Part shown: one piece after another, positions 11,365-23,912 of the stretch
Layout of the letters: each line of letters begins with the position of its first letter
Position numbering within the stretch: position 1 is the first letter of the stretch
NCBI GenBank assembly: GCA_004154925.1
Contig: QJNS01000041.1
Location: forward strand, 232,237 to 296,236
Direction of reading: 5' to 3'
From: Monosporascus cannonballus
Lineage: Eukaryota; Ascomycota; Sordariomycetes; Xylariales
DNA length: 64,000 bases
The notes under the pieces: generated by a model
Told to the model about the DNA's origin: nothing
Databases searched by the model: none
The model's input: only the letters and a program-made list of their open reading frames with translations
Position numbers and translations under genes: made by a program

Positions 11365-14300
11365 GCAGAGATCTTCGCATGGGCTGCGTCGCAGATGTAC
11401 GGCACACCGACGATAAAATACGTATGCTTCCCCCACCGGTTCTTTGCCGAGCGTAATACGAGTCTACTTGAGGGGATATCCCCTGAGAACCCCGGTAAGC
11501 CAAGCAAATATGGTAACAATATACTCGACAATAACCGAATGATCACGTTACATAATGATAATATGCTGCAAAGGCGAACCGGTGAGTGACTGTAGTAGTT
11601 AAACGCCAGTCACTACTTAGGCCGCAGATTGTTCCAGATTCGATGCTTTTTTTCCTAGCCGCCGGCTGCGGCGCGTAAGTCGCAACCTAATCTTGATAAG
11701 TAGAAGAATCGAGGAAAATAGCAAAGTAAGACGTTGTGTTAGAATAGCCGAAGATATTGGTAACGATGGTGGGGTTTTTTCTAGTTATTACTGTGAATGG
11801 AGCCGGAACCGCAGGATCGCGCCGAAAGCACAAAGGTTAGGCAGTTGCATCCAATGCTTGCAGTGAAGGTACCGCGGTTAAGGCGACACGGCACGGCCAG
11901 TTACCTAGTTACCCATCTACAGGTAACAGGATCACGGAGCTGGTAAGTGAAGGCTTTAGATGCACGACTGAGGCGGGACGATAGGTAAAATGTATCGTTG
12001 AAGCATATGTAGGTTGGTAAAGAGTGTAGGCCGTTCGATATTGTGTGGGTAGTAATAATGCGACTTTGACAGAGGACGAAGGAGGGGTCCAAGGAGCATG
12101 TTGTATTCCGTACAGGTACATGTAAATGGTCCAGAAAATGCTTGCGTAAGAAGGGTGAGCCAGGGGATGGTGTGACACAAACACATGATGGATAGCTGAT
12201 GCACGGACCCTGGATGGCCTAATACGGAAATACTGTATGTATAGTAGCGTGACAGCTCCGAGTACCTTGGTACCTTGGTAGGTATGTGCTTCGTAGACAT
12301 TACAACCAGGGGCTACTACATGCCACATCGGCCACGGTACCGGGGGTCATATTATCTTCTCTCTCCGTGGAGGATCTAGTTGGCATTTCACGATTGGCAT
12401 TTATACGCTTTCGATCGGTATGGGTATACGCCCTGTCGATTTCCGCGACGTGGTGCAGTTCTATCCGGGGACTTACTACCGAACTTCAACCAACGAAGCG
12501 TTTCGGGGATCACACGTCCCCTATCAGAATGTCAGAGGGCGCCTACTAAAACTCTGGCTGATTACGTCAAGGGCAAAAGATCTAGAGCGATGAAATGCAT
12601 ACAAGCAGAATAAACGAGAGGTACAGTAGCACCCGCTAAGAACTACTTCATACGCGATGACCTGCGACGCTTTCGGGACACTCACAACCCCCAATGAACC
12701 AATCACAAAAGAGATAACTCGAGGGGTCGTGGCAGGTTGCTTCAATTAAGCGAGTTAGCTAGTGATTTCGAGGGCGAAAAGCATTGACAATGTGGCCCGA
12801 GTTGAACATGGACATTGTGGCCGAATTAGAAAAGTATGGACAGCTTGTTGCAAGTCAGGTTCCGATTGAATAAAATCGCTTCCCTCCGCGCAGCCAAATC
12901 GAGAAACTAAGCATACCTACTAGTCGTATGCGTTGCTTTGAAACTGCAAAGTCCGTCTGAATCAGGCAACGGGGTGAGTTCTCTTCTCGCTTTGGGCTCT
13001 AAAAATGAATTCGGAATCATAAGCAACCCCGAAGATTTCCATCACATATCAGAAACTCACGTTGCATGTACCTGACATGCAGATAACGTGGTGCGGTGGG
13101 CTCGAGGTACCCTGGACCCGTGGCTATATTAAAATGACGTGTAGTCTTCCTTGACCTATGTCCCCACGTTCACCGAGCGCCAGACGAACGGCGGGGCTTG
13201 CACGGCCTGCAAGTCATGCAAGGCCACGAGTGATGGGAGTTGGATCATGGGTCTCTTTTTCTGGCTCGCCCACCCTGGGCGTGACCTTCGTTTCCATCTT
13301 TCCACGAACCACCTGGGTCTGCTTTCATCTTCCGGACAAGATGCTAGTGCCCGATGACCATCCGATTTTAAGTCAGTCCTAGTCGTTCAATTGGGCTTGA
13401 AGTCGTGTACGATAGCGAACGGTTACAGAGAAAAATACTACCGACATGTCATCAAACCGAGACCGGGCCCGTCCCTTCAGCACAAGGAAAAGAAGCTTGC
13501 CGACTTGGCTACTACCATGCACGACAGAGAGGGTCGATCATATTGCAAGCTAACCACGTTGAGCAGCCCACAGCGCAGTGGAGCATCATGCAAACTGGTC
13601 CCGAAAACAGTGGGAAACATGTCAAATGGGGACTCCATGTTGCATCCCAGAACGGGTAATCCTGAAGGACAAGTCATAGCTCGTTCACTCTTCGGGAGCA
13701 ACTTGGCAGAGAACCAGGCAGCTACAAGGTCACAGAGTAAGTTTTGGATCTCGAAGCCCTCGGGTGCCGCACAGACCCGTACAGGACAAGAGTGACTTCA
13801 TTGTGCGCCCGTAACAGCCTTCCGTGATTATTAAAGATAAATACAGCGAATAAAAGAGCGCCTGTATGATGTCTAAATTGATGCCGCGGGGGTCGCACGA
13901 CAAGCACCCACGAATGATTTCAGCCTGCGGGCTTGTCTGTGAAGCCGCGTTTCGTGAAGGAATCCGGGGCTCGTATGAGTTTCATCCGAGACCTGACGAA
14001 GGTTTGCGAACAACCGTTTGTTTGGGGGCCTAGGCCGGCATTCGGGTCTCACGAGGGACATCCCGCTGCGACCGCTTGGCCCCCAAGTTACCCCAACCAA
14101 TGAGTTGGCAGTATAGCCCTGTAGGAGGCTCTTAACAAAACACGCCCACATGCTGGCGGGAATGGTCTCCACACGACTATGCCCTTGTAGATGCAGCATG
14201 CCCACGAAGTCAGAGGCCTACCGATGTGGCGAAGTAGTGTCTTTGTACTCCACTTAACCGATTATGAGCCCATCCTCTCGGCTGACGGAAGCTGCGTGGT

Positions 14301-17280
14301 TGAGGGAGGGTGAACATGTCTTAAAAGGTTCACTAAGCTCGAACTAAGGGATAAGCGCATAGGATCGAAGCCACATGATTCGTAACGCGCGCAGGGTTGG
14401 TTTTACGAAGCTCCGGCCGAGATCATTGCAACCTTAAGCTACAAACAGATATAATTGGTCGCCATATCTGGATTCTCGCGGTCTGGCTGCTACCGTAGTA
14501 GACAATTTACGCAAGTACTGGTGTTCATCCCAGACTCGACATATAAGCAGGAGTAGTGAAGAGATAAGATCACAGGATCTGTTTCCCTTGCGGTTCCAGA
14601 AGCGGCACGGCCCGCGGCCACAAGCCAAGACGGCCAGACACTCGGGGAAAAGTATAATCAAAACATTCACAGGTCTAGAGACGGCCGGAGCTGATATTGG
14701 CTATAAAGGCGCGCCTATGGTAGAAGTAGCGGTTATTGTGTTTAACAGACCAATAAAGGAGAGGAAAACTCTTGTTTACCTGTACCATGATATCTACGAG
14801 ATTGTTGTTCTATCCCTTGCATACAGAAGCCTGCATCTCCGTAGTAGTAGTTGTGATGTAATTAGAGGATTGTCAACCTGCACAACAGAGCAAAGGGGGC
14901 CCTCGTCGAGACCCAGAACATCCCTTTGTAAAATTCTCCCTCGACTACTTAGGCTGAAACGCGGCGCCCAAAGAGCAGGTTTTTGGCTTCCCCTGTTGAA
15001 TCCGACCTAGTTTTGACAAACAGGGGAACAATCCGCAGTTTCTACTGTGGCATAGAATGGCTACGATGTACAACGTATTAACGGGAAGGTACTTGAACCT
15101 CATGGGCGGAGGCGTCGAAGCGAATAGATGGTTGTTAGTGGTTCATGATAAAGGAATAGGCGTATCAATTAGGTAAAGTCCGTTAATGATATGACAGGTG
15201 ACGGAAGAGAAAATGATGGTTTTAATCGTACTCACAGCAAATAGTTGTCATTCATCACATTTCTCGCATGTGCAAATTCAAAAACCCGGAACCGGTGAGT
15301 CAACATACTAAACGAGCGGCCCTCAAAGACTGTCCGTGAGCAGCCCTCTCTGGGATTACGCAGCCGTATCGAAGCAAAGGCACAATACAATATCGAGGCG
15401 AGACGGACAACGAATGGAGATCCCAGTCGAGTTTCCGGATCCTCTATCAATAAACAGGTTCCCCAGAGCATGTATCCTGCCTGGAAAGTAGGTAGAAACC
15501 TGTGCAGGTGGGCCCGATCCGACCAGAAAAGGGCTGCCACGTTGGCGACCCAACCATCCTCGCTAAAGGTTCTGAAGTTTCCTCGTCGACTGTTTCTCGA
15601 TGTGGAATATACAACCCGTACATGGGAAAGCGGGACACCTCGTGCTGGGGTAGAAAAACCGGCACTGCGGGTGACTTTTGAGCAGGAATTTCTTTTTTGG
15701 CTGTTATCAGGCCCCGGCCGGCCGATGTGGTCGCAGGAAGGCCAACCCGTACTCCCCGTCTGAATATGTGTCCGCCCTAGGGCGTGAGGTTTCCTTAACC
15801 ATCATAACGCATCGACAAAAAAAGAACTCGTGTGTTGTCATTGTTGCCGCGTAGGAACCTTCGAGGCTATCCGGGGGTTCAAGGGGTTTTGCCGTTGGCA
15901 TCGCCGCATCGGAGCTCGGGGAGAGGACAACGTCGAATGATGTGTTGTGGTCGATCTCGACCGCAAGTCCTGCATATGATCCCATTGAGTAATATCGCCC
16001 CCTTTCCGATGTGGCTTGCTGGGGTGGACAACGCAGGGTTCATGTCAGAACCCGATCAGACGCGGTGGGCACAGGAAAATGTGAGGAAAAGCGAGTGAGC
16101 AGCAAGAGCATGCCAACCATATTTGCCGACAAGCCACTGCCCGCCTTTACGACGCCATTTCAGGATGAAGTGAGCCGACCTGGACAACAACGTCTCGCGA
16201 GGATAAAATAGACTTCTTACTGTAGATCAAATGCATGAATACATTCCCGGGACCCCTGCAGGACACACGATTAAGGGCCCCACGGCAATGCCACCCAAGG
16301 GTGCAGTGAGGCAACAGGTTCGAGGTTGCATGTTCCAGTGATTTATCTTTCATGCTTATCTATACGAGCAAGTCGGCTCAGGGCAGCAAATGGCCAGGGC
16401 CAACCCGCGGCTAGCCAGTTGGCCTGCATGGGCTAGCGTACGTAGGGGGACCCATCTGCCCGCAGACGGGAGATGATTGAACTTTCTGCTTGGAGCGGCG
16501 GGAAGCAGATACAGGTTCTGTAGCTTCGAGGCTGATGGACCGTAGCTGTGCGGTTCAACGGGCATACAGAATGTTCCCCAAGGCGCCAGGGTCGAACCAA
16601 TCGAGACGAGGAGAGTGCTATGCGGGGCGCCAACCATCTACTACTTCATCGAGCGTCGAGTAAACTCCCTTTCTCAATAGCCAGCACCTATCGGGGATCC
16701 GTGCCGCGGGGGGGTGGAGTAGGGGAACTGACGGAGATTGAACAGATGGTCGACGTGGCATCCAAATAAGGTTTCAGCCGAGCGTGTTGGGCGGGATACA
16801 CGCGGATTGGCATAGCAACCCAATTAGCAGACACGCTGACATGTCTTTGACCAATCCATGGCGGTGTTTGTGATGACTTCGGTGAGAGTGTTGGATTCAA
16901 GGCAGCAGAGGCAACCGCGAACACGAGTGGTGGAATATGCGAGGTAAGGACTTGCAGATTAGAAGAATCATGAGGTGACGAGTAGAGAGGAGGGGTATAA
17001 GTATTCTCCTCTTTCCTGCTAGTCCTATTCGAAGTGGCTACATGGCAGTGAGGTCGAGTACGACGGAGAACATCTTCCCACGAATAAACGAGTGGCTAGC
17101 CAAGTTGACGAGTCAATACGGGAGCACCTCAGGCTAACACAGGTATGACTGGTGGTTTGGCGTCCTTGGATCCTGGTGGCGGCGTAGGTTACACGAAGGC
17201 TGACTGTCTCTCTTAACAGATGCGTTTGTGACCGACAAAAGATAAGGGTGACAGCGCCACAGTCAACAACTATAAGGACA
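11365..17280. other. 5.9-kb region without a recognisable gene
   Basis: I read this stretch on both strands and found no ORF with convincing codon use, splice structure or family similarity. Base composition is close to average, not AT-rich, so it is not a mutated repeat of the kind seen after 48 kb. A short G/C-rich stretch at about 13160-13260 encodes a CTACKSCKA-like run that recalls a Zn2Cys6 finger but stops quickly. No tRNA is visible. The function, if any, is unknown. Confidence 0.5.
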
Positions 17281-17778
17281 ATGTGCTACTTCGAACAAAC
17301 ACGCTGGAGTTGTGGCTATTGGCGATGGGGGTGAGTGGCACTCTGCATCCCGAAGGCTCCTTCGTTGATTATATTACATAAGAGCGACTTCATCCCTTAT
17401 CCGGATTTCTCCAAGCGTGTGCCACCTGGGACGTGTTCATGGGCCCTCGTCAGGTTCTTAGACTGGTGGTCTCTAACTCCCTCTGTGCTGCGTAGGCATT
17501 TCCGTCAACAGTGTACGAAAGAATACCGCACGGGAGAAACGTGTGGCCTCAAGTTGATCTTCAACACTAAGCAGGAGACGGACAAATGCAAGCTCTGCAA
17601 GGACATGGAGAAGAAGCAACGCCGGTACTCGAAACTCCGTAACGATATACTGCGGTGGCAGAGGGAGGGGAACCGAAGCGCGACGATCGAGAAGGCACAG
17701 AGAGACTTAGCAGAGGTCGAAGAGGCGATTCGAGAAATGAGCCAAAAGCACGAAATGAGACGGTACTCGACGTCTTAG
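17281..17778 (+). CDS. small Cys-rich coiled-coil protein, conserved in ascomycetes
   Basis: Two exons, join(17281..17330, 17496..17778), 110 aa. The 165-nt intron has donor GTGAGT and acceptor CGTAG. Splicing joins an exon encoding MCYFEQTRWSCGYWRWG to HFRQQCTKEYRTGETCGLKL in phase. Six cysteines (about residues 2, 11, 23, 33, 48, 51) with nearby aromatics look like a small metal-binding head. A basic, strongly charged helix follows from residue 52 to about 105 (KKQRRYSKLRNDILRWQREG, then KAQRDLAEVEEAIREM), probably a coiled coil. I recognise the pattern as a family of short uncharacterised proteins in Pezizomycotina, with no assigned role. Zinc binding is an inference. It stands alone: no gene lies within 5 kb upstream. 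Confidence 0.85.
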
Positions 17779-19039
17779 CAGACAGTTCTGCGTGCGGTTA
17801 CAGAAGGAGAGCGAAAACGGATAGACGGGCCTAATAGGTAGGCAAAACTCTGCTAAGGGGCCAGTGGAGTCGTTCTCGATGGGTCGCCATGATTGCCACG
17901 ATAGTCTTTGGGAAGTATCGGGCTCCGATATGAGATTTTGGCTTGTCGATGGTCTCGGAAATAGGTGTTTGGAAATCGACCCCTTGTACTCAGAGTCTGA
18001 GGATACTCCTCAATATTATCACACATCATCTCACGAGCCACCTGTTGCCCTCATCGTGTACACGGAATTAAATAACGTAGCTACGGCCATGGCTGAGCTG
18101 CTAATTAGACGATATGTTCGGAGGAATCCCCCTTTTATGACCTTAGGCACCAATACGCACATTCCACCGAGATGCTAAGCTCAACCAGGCAAGAAATATC
18201 AGAGCAGTCAATCCAAAGCGGAGGCATAGGATTACGCAGCAGTACCTCCTTTATGGAGTTCTATGGCGCTCTAGAAGCGAGTTAAAACCATCAGCCAAGA
18301 AATTGCTAGAGATCAAGCGCGTCGGCAACTAACGGTGAAAAGGTGGGATGGGATTAATGTGTCGAATTTGGCCATTAGTGCATGCTTCTCTAGATGGGGG
18401 CATCAAAAATTCCACAGTAGAAGCGGATGCGCAGCTGCGGGCGGGTGGATAAGGCGAGGAATGGGGCGGCCCTATCTGATACTACCGCTGAGTGCTTATT
18501 GCTGCACATGGCTTTCCGTGTGGAAAAGGAATAGAATAACGCCACAAGCAATAGTTCTGCGATATACTATAACTGTCCATCCGAGAAAATGTTGGGTGAT
18601 TCCTACTGCCGTCTAAGGCCGCATAAGGGGCGCGCGCTAGACAGCAGGCCGTTCGAGAGATATTCCCCACAAATACAGAAAGCTGTGAACGAACAAGACT
18701 TGCTATGTAAGGGACTTTGTCCACAGACTCCTACCCCACAGCACGGCTGATCTAGTACAGGATAGTAACACCGATGAGGTGGGACAACCGAATCTACCTG
18801 CGCAGTTGTTGGCTGAGCCAAAGGGGTGCGTGGCCCTCCACCCTCACCCTCGATAAAAATATGTGTGCCACGTTGCGGCCGGCCGGCCGTAACGTCTTGG
18901 CTGTGACGGCAAGGATGCTCCCGGGAGTACCGGATGGTCTAGAGAATCGCCGAAACCGATTGGCGGCCGAGACCGAGCAGAAGACGGCAAAGCCGAGGCC
19001 CACAATTTAATTATGCCGCCCATAGATGGTCGCTGTTGC
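17779..19039. other. intergenic spacer
   Basis: This spacer lies between two convergent genes (the 110-aa protein on plus and MEH1-like on minus). Short ORFs only. A small palindrome of GGCC/CCGG occurs near 18880-18892. I see no RNA gene or mobile element. Confidence 0.5.
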
Positions 19040-19638
19040 TCATGCCGCTTTCGGCACGGCGTCTGCAAATGTTCCCACAAGCGGCTCACCCGAGACCTCC
19101 TTCACGCTGGGATTCTTGCCATGCCCATCAGAGATTTCATCCTCGCTAGGTATCCACTCAACAACCTCGGAGTCTAACCCGTCTTCCGGTGAGGAGAGTT
19201 TAGAAATAATATTCTGATAGCGAGCCAGGCGCGCATCCCGGCCGGAGAATATGGTCGGATGGGTCCGTTGTGATTCTTGGGGAGCAATCTCGAATACGTC
19301 AACCAAATTACTACACGGAGAGGTCAGCCCAGCCATCCGAAGGCTACGAGTAGATGGGTATGTATATACTTCGACGTCCGGGCCACTACTCTCTGTAGGG
19401 CTTCCACTTCTCTCTGCGACTCGAGCGGGTCGGCCTGCGAATTCACGTTATGTTCGCCGAAGCTGCCGTATTGCATGTTGTTGGCATCGTCGAAGAGCAA
19501 TCGCGAGACATCGTCCTGAGAGAAGGTTAGCATCGAAGACCAACACCAGGGCATAGCGCGCTTTGCACACACACACACACACACCTCATCTAACGAGTCG
19601 GACTGCCTGCGACCGATGCAGGAGGCACAGACACCCAT
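19040..19638 (-). CDS. MEH1: MEH1/LAMTOR1-like lipid-anchored EGO/Ragulator subunit
   Basis: Three exons, complement(19040..19310, 19370..19515, 19585..19638), 156 aa, with introns of 59 and 69 nt. The N-terminus MGVCASC gives Gly2 for myristoylation and Cys4/Cys7 for palmitoylation, the dual anchor that holds this family on the vacuolar/lysosomal membrane. Next come the signature RLLFDD, MQYGSFGEHN, DPLESQREVEALQRVVARTS and, across intron 2, NNLVDVFEIAPQ. The family scaffolds the EGO/Ragulator complex that tethers Rag GTPases and controls TORC1 in response to amino acids. The tail after about residue 100 is acidic and variable. The first intron begins inside a (GT)n microsatellite, so the exact donor is less secure than the others. 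The yeast symbol is used by similarity of architecture. Confidence 0.9.
19566..19584. repeat. (CA)n/(GT)n microsatellite at a splice donor
   Basis: A 19-base CA repeat on the plus strand lies inside intron 1 of the MEH1-like gene. Read on the coding strand it is GTGTGT directly after the last exon codon GAG, so the repeat itself supplies the 5' splice site. Confidence 0.9.
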
Positions 19639-21186
19639 GTTGGCTTCTGTATATGAAATATGAAAGAGAAGACTACAGCAATGAGAAGTAAATGTACGCA
19701 GTGGCTGTTAGGGTTGCCGCATTCCGGTGACTATTTAATTGAAGGAGCTCATCAAGGATCGTATAATCTGCCTGGGCGCGCCTGGCAGGAGTTAGAAGTT
19801 GCCGGATGTTACTTCTGCACCGTTGCCGTGATCCTCAAAAGTTGTTGTGGTGATGGTAAATTGCGATTCTGATGCAATTGGATAAAACGCAATAGTGACC
19901 TGCCACAAAATGCCAGACGCAATACGTGGTCCATGCATGTAGACCCCACCTTTTATTCAATGTATGACTCGCGGGGGTACTTTTTGTTACTTACCTCAAC
20001 CGCCCCACAAGATTCCCTAGACGGCTAGTACGTATCCTCCCATACATTTTGTATGCAAGATAGATGTAGGTTCAAGCTTTATTTTCCAGGCTGAGCCAAA
20101 TATACGGAAAATCATTACATGATATAATTTGCACGATAGATACAATACACGGTATCTTCGAACACGATAACTGATCAATAGTATTCACGGTTAAGATAGA
20201 CTGTACCTCAGTCCCGTAAAGCCTCACTTTAAAGCCGACTGATAGAGCGACGAGTTTAGTGAAGCCTAGGAATTAATGTAGCAATCTATCATTTTATCCA
20301 ACTTTGTTTACACGGTCACGTCTCCTCTAGGGAGAAATATTTTGCATGCAAAATAACCTTTATCATTTCCTTTACTTTTCCCATCACACTTAACCTTTTA
20401 ATCCTACTTATTAAAGGCGTTCGGCAACTGCAAATAACGGCGATATTTCGCGAAACTGTTATTTCTTAATATATCGAAGCTGGCCTTCAGTAATGCGAAT
20501 TGGAAATCGTGAAAATTTTTGACTGAAAGCAAATACAGCAGCTGTTAATAAACAAGAAAACGCGATATGCACTTTGTGGTAATGGCGGCTTCTAAATATA
20601 TAAAAGCAGGTAGTTTCCATACAGACTGTACGGGAGTCTACATGCTAGCCTATAAGGGAAACAGGTGGGGCGGTGGAGGTGACTAACGAAAGATGCCCTG
20701 TAAGTTGTATTTTCTGTTAGTTTGCCCCACCTGGTCTACTGTACGTTGACGTAAGCCCGCATACAAAGCTGTATCCGAATAGACATAATGCGATAGTTTT
20801 AGTCGTGCTTGGCACTATCGGGAGCTATTAAGAGGCGATCTTGTAGAAAGCGGTGTATGTACACCCCATACAATTTCTATAGGACTCTCTACATTTAACA
20901 TTTCATGGCAACACCTGGGGCCTATGGAGGCAACTAACAGAAAATACATTGGATACTTACTGTAATGATAGCGTTAGATCAACACTACGGGGTGCTTGAC
21001 ATGGATGCTAAAATTCGGCCTCTTACCCAGTAGCCACTCAATGCATGTCATGACATAACAAGATCCAGGTCAGTTCGTTGTTTCTTTAGCTTATGAGCAG
21101 GACAGCGATTATTTTATGGACCTCCGTTATTCGGATACTAGCTTCTGATGCTACCAAGATAAGTGTAATACCTTTGATCTGGTCCG
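19639..21186. other. intergenic spacer, partly AT-rich
   Basis: This spacer lies upstream of the MEH1-like gene and downstream of the GH74 gene. AT-rich stretches occur at about 20050-20600 without readable coding relics. It holds the three-copy repeat listed separately. No gene is seen. Confidence 0.5.
20660..20962. repeat. three diverged copies of a short repeat, two of them inverted
   Basis: A unit resembling ACAGGTGGGGC followed by GGAGG, ACTAAC and GAAAATAC occurs at about 20662-20695 (plus) and in reverse complement at about 20706-20735, and a third copy lies at about 20910-20950 (plus, ACACCTGGGGC then GGAGGCAACTAACAG). The first two form an inverted repeat with a short spacer. I cannot name a family; it may be the end of a miniature inverted-repeat element. 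Confidence 0.5.
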
Positions 21187-23783
21187 TTAAGGCTGGAGGC
21201 ACTGGGAATAATAGTCATTCTGCTTTACGCAAGTCCACCCATCCACACATTCCTTTGCCCCGGTCCAGCCATTGCCGCCACACTGCGAATAAGGGCCAGC
21301 TTTGGGGCCGGAGGGGGCGGTAGTTGTGGTACTCGACGCTGCCGTCGTGGTCGTCATGGTGGTGGTGGTGGTGGTGCCCGGTGGTCGTGTAGTAGTAGTG
21401 GTCAGCGTGGTCGACCCGCCGCCGTCTCCGCCCCTTATCGTCCCGGAAGCGTAGAAGACGCCGCGGCCGTTGGTTCCCACGAAGACCTGTCCGGCCGTGT
21501 TGGCGCTGCCGGCGAGCCGCGCGCTGTCGATCGCTCCGAAGCTCTGGCTCCCCTGGAGGTCGGCCCACGAGGCGCCGTTGTCTGCGCTTCCGTAGAGCCT
21601 CGGTCCCGCGGGTCCGGTGCCGAAGGCGTAGATGTTCCAGTTGTTACCCGAGCCGCGACCGAGGGCGACCTGGTAAGTGTTGCTCACCGCTGTCGATGCC
21701 TGTGTGAACGAAGCGCCGTAGTTGGTGGAATGGAAGAGGCCGACGTCCGTGGACACCCAGACCTCGCCGGCCTTCAGTGGATGGGCTGCAATGTGACGCA
21801 CTTCCTTGGCACTTCCGAGCGCGCCCGCCTTCGCGAAGGAGGTCCCGGCGTTTTTGCTGACGTAGAAAGTGGCCCCGGACCCGCCGTAAAAGACGGTGTT
21901 GTTCTTTTTATCCGAAGCAATCACGGCTCCTGATGGGAGAGTGGATACTGCGGAGAACGTACTCTGATGTTGCGAGCGTTGGACGCCGTTTCCAGACGTA
22001 GACCATAGTACGGTGGAAGCGTCGGCGGAGTAGGCGACCGAGCCGCCGGCGTTTGTGGTGTCTGCCCCTGAATACAGGTTCCAGGTCACGCCACCGTCAC
22101 CAGAGACGGCGACCTGCTGCGCGCCGGCTGTGTTGCCGATGCGGATAACATTCTTGACCGAATTGCCTGCATAGTCGACACTGACGGATGAAGAGAACAT
22201 AGGATTGTTCCAAGGCGTCTTTGGGGATGTGCCTAAGCTGCTCGTGCTGGCAAAAGTGAAGCCGCTGTCGTCAGCAACCGCGGCCAGTAGCTCGCTTCCT
22301 CCGGGAGCGGAGGCGAGATCCAGAACGGCGAATTCCTCGATGCCATCGGCCAGCGACTGGATGGAAACGTTATGTACCGTGTCCCATTTAGTCAAGTCGT
22401 GGCCGCCGTATACAGTCAGCCCGGTGGCATAAAGCCAGTGGTCGCTGTCATGGGGGTTGATCTCGAGGGTTTCGATCATCCATCCTAGACGCTTAGTGTC
22501 GAGGTCGAGGAAGCCTGGCTTAATCCATGGCGCTTTCGGTGTCTGCAGGCTACATGTCAGCGCCGTCCGCTCCCCTAATACTGCCGTTGCACTTACAGTC
22601 AAGCTGTAATAATAGTTCATATTCGGGTAGTTAGCCCACTCCCAGATCCGGGACCATGTCGCCCCCGAGTCCGTTGATCGAAAAAGCTGCGCATCCGGCC
22701 ACCATGAGTTTAGGGAGGCTACGACGAGCGTCCCCGGTTTCAGTTGGTCGACCCCCAGTCCACCGAACCCGTAGGTGAGGGCTTCGCCAGTGACAGGTGT
22801 GATGTCCTTCCAGGTGCTCGCTGTAATATCATACCTGTACACAGCACCCGAAGCGCCATCGTACGGCCCGGTGCCGTCGCTGTACGTCAAATACAAGGCC
22901 TTTTCTTTCGGTTGCAGGACACATTTGTGGGGAAAGTATCTCCGCGGCTGGCCGGGGACGGCCTTCCATGTCGCGCCGGCATCCTCGCTGACGTAGACGC
23001 TAGCCGTCGTGTTATCGGCGGTGCCTACAAAGATGCGGCTCGTCGCGCCATTGATCGTTTTGCTCGTGGAGTCAAAAGTAACAAAAGTGAGACCTTGCTT
23101 GTCGCCATTGTAACCGCCCACGTCCGTCGGGTCGGGGATGAAAGTGCCTACGGCGGTGTACGAGGAGACCTTAGAGAAGGTGACACCACCGTCGGTGCTC
23201 TTCCAGAGTCCGTTGCCACTGCGGGCTCCGAAATACAGGATCTTGGAGTTGGCGGGATCGACAGCCAGACGCTCGCCCATCCCTCGTCCAGGCATGTTAC
23301 CGCCGACTTTAAAAGGTAGCTTGGAAAACGCCCAGGTAGCGCCCTTGTCGCTGCTGCGGATGATGGAACCATTATCAGGGTCCCTGTAAAAACCAAGTTA
23401 ATCAGCATTTCAAATCTTCCTAAGGCGACCTAGCCCAGCAATGTCGAGACCGACCAGTCATTCGTGTACATGCCCACGGCAGCGTAAACGGCACCCGCGT
23501 TCTGCGGGTCGAGCGCAACCGCGTCAATGCCCCAGTTATGCCAGTTCGCGTGGTCGGTGATGCCGTCCGTGACGGACGTCCACGAATCGTCGGCCGCGTT
23601 GAGCCGGTACAGACCCCCGATGTCCGTCCGCGCGTACGCGACGCCCTTGGCTCTCGGGTGGAAGACTATGCCCGGCACGAAGCCGCCGCCGCCGCCGATC
23701 CTGACGTTCTTCCACGTGAACGCGGCCTCGATCGGCGCCGCGGCTGCCGCGAGCAGCAGACGGGCTGTGGCGGAGAATTTCAT
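21187..23783 (-). CDS. GH74 xyloglucanase with C-terminal CBM1
   Basis: Three exons, complement(21187..22542, 22597..23383, 23455..23783), 823 aa. The secreted enzyme cleaves the beta-1,4-glucan backbone of xyloglucan. A signal peptide spans about residues 1-21. The two-propeller GH74 domain follows, with [10 protein letters not shown] (Asp54, the place of the first catalytic Asp), the [10 protein letters not shown] and [11 protein letters not shown] repeats, a TPKAPWI segment, and a second acidic loop in AVADDSGF. A Thr-rich linker leads to a fungal CBM1 ([13 protein letters not shown] to YYSQCLQP, four Cys), which binds cellulose. The 71-nt intron 1 uses donor GTCGGT; it gives the family sequence YTNDWDPDNG exactly. 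Intron 2 (54 nt, donor GTAAGT, branch CTGAC, acceptor CTGCAG) is a multiple of three without a stop, so a reader using ORFs alone would translate it (841 aa). The region just upstream of the ATG is broken by an assembly gap. Confidence 0.96.
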
Positions 23784-23816
23784 CGCCAAGACACCTCCGG
23801 ATCGATTATCTCGTGC

Positions 23817-23875
23817 GGGGGGGGGGGGGGGGGGCCGGGGGGGGGGGGNNNNNNNNNNCCCCCCGCCCCGCCCCG

Positions 23876-23912
<37 letters not shown>
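23817..23912. other. N10 assembly gap between poly-G and poly-C
   Basis: Eighteen G, CC and twelve G lead to ten N at 23849-23858, then C-runs interrupted by single G and a final run of 37 C. The gap begins only 66 bases upstream of the GH74 start codon. The true length and sequence of this promoter segment are unknown, and ORFs running through it are artefacts. Confidence 0.95.

Noticed and set aside
13158..13300. Zn2Cys6-like CTACKSCKA stretch
   Set aside because: Only two of the six cysteine positions follow a finger pattern, and no basic linker, intron or long frame supports a transcription factor.
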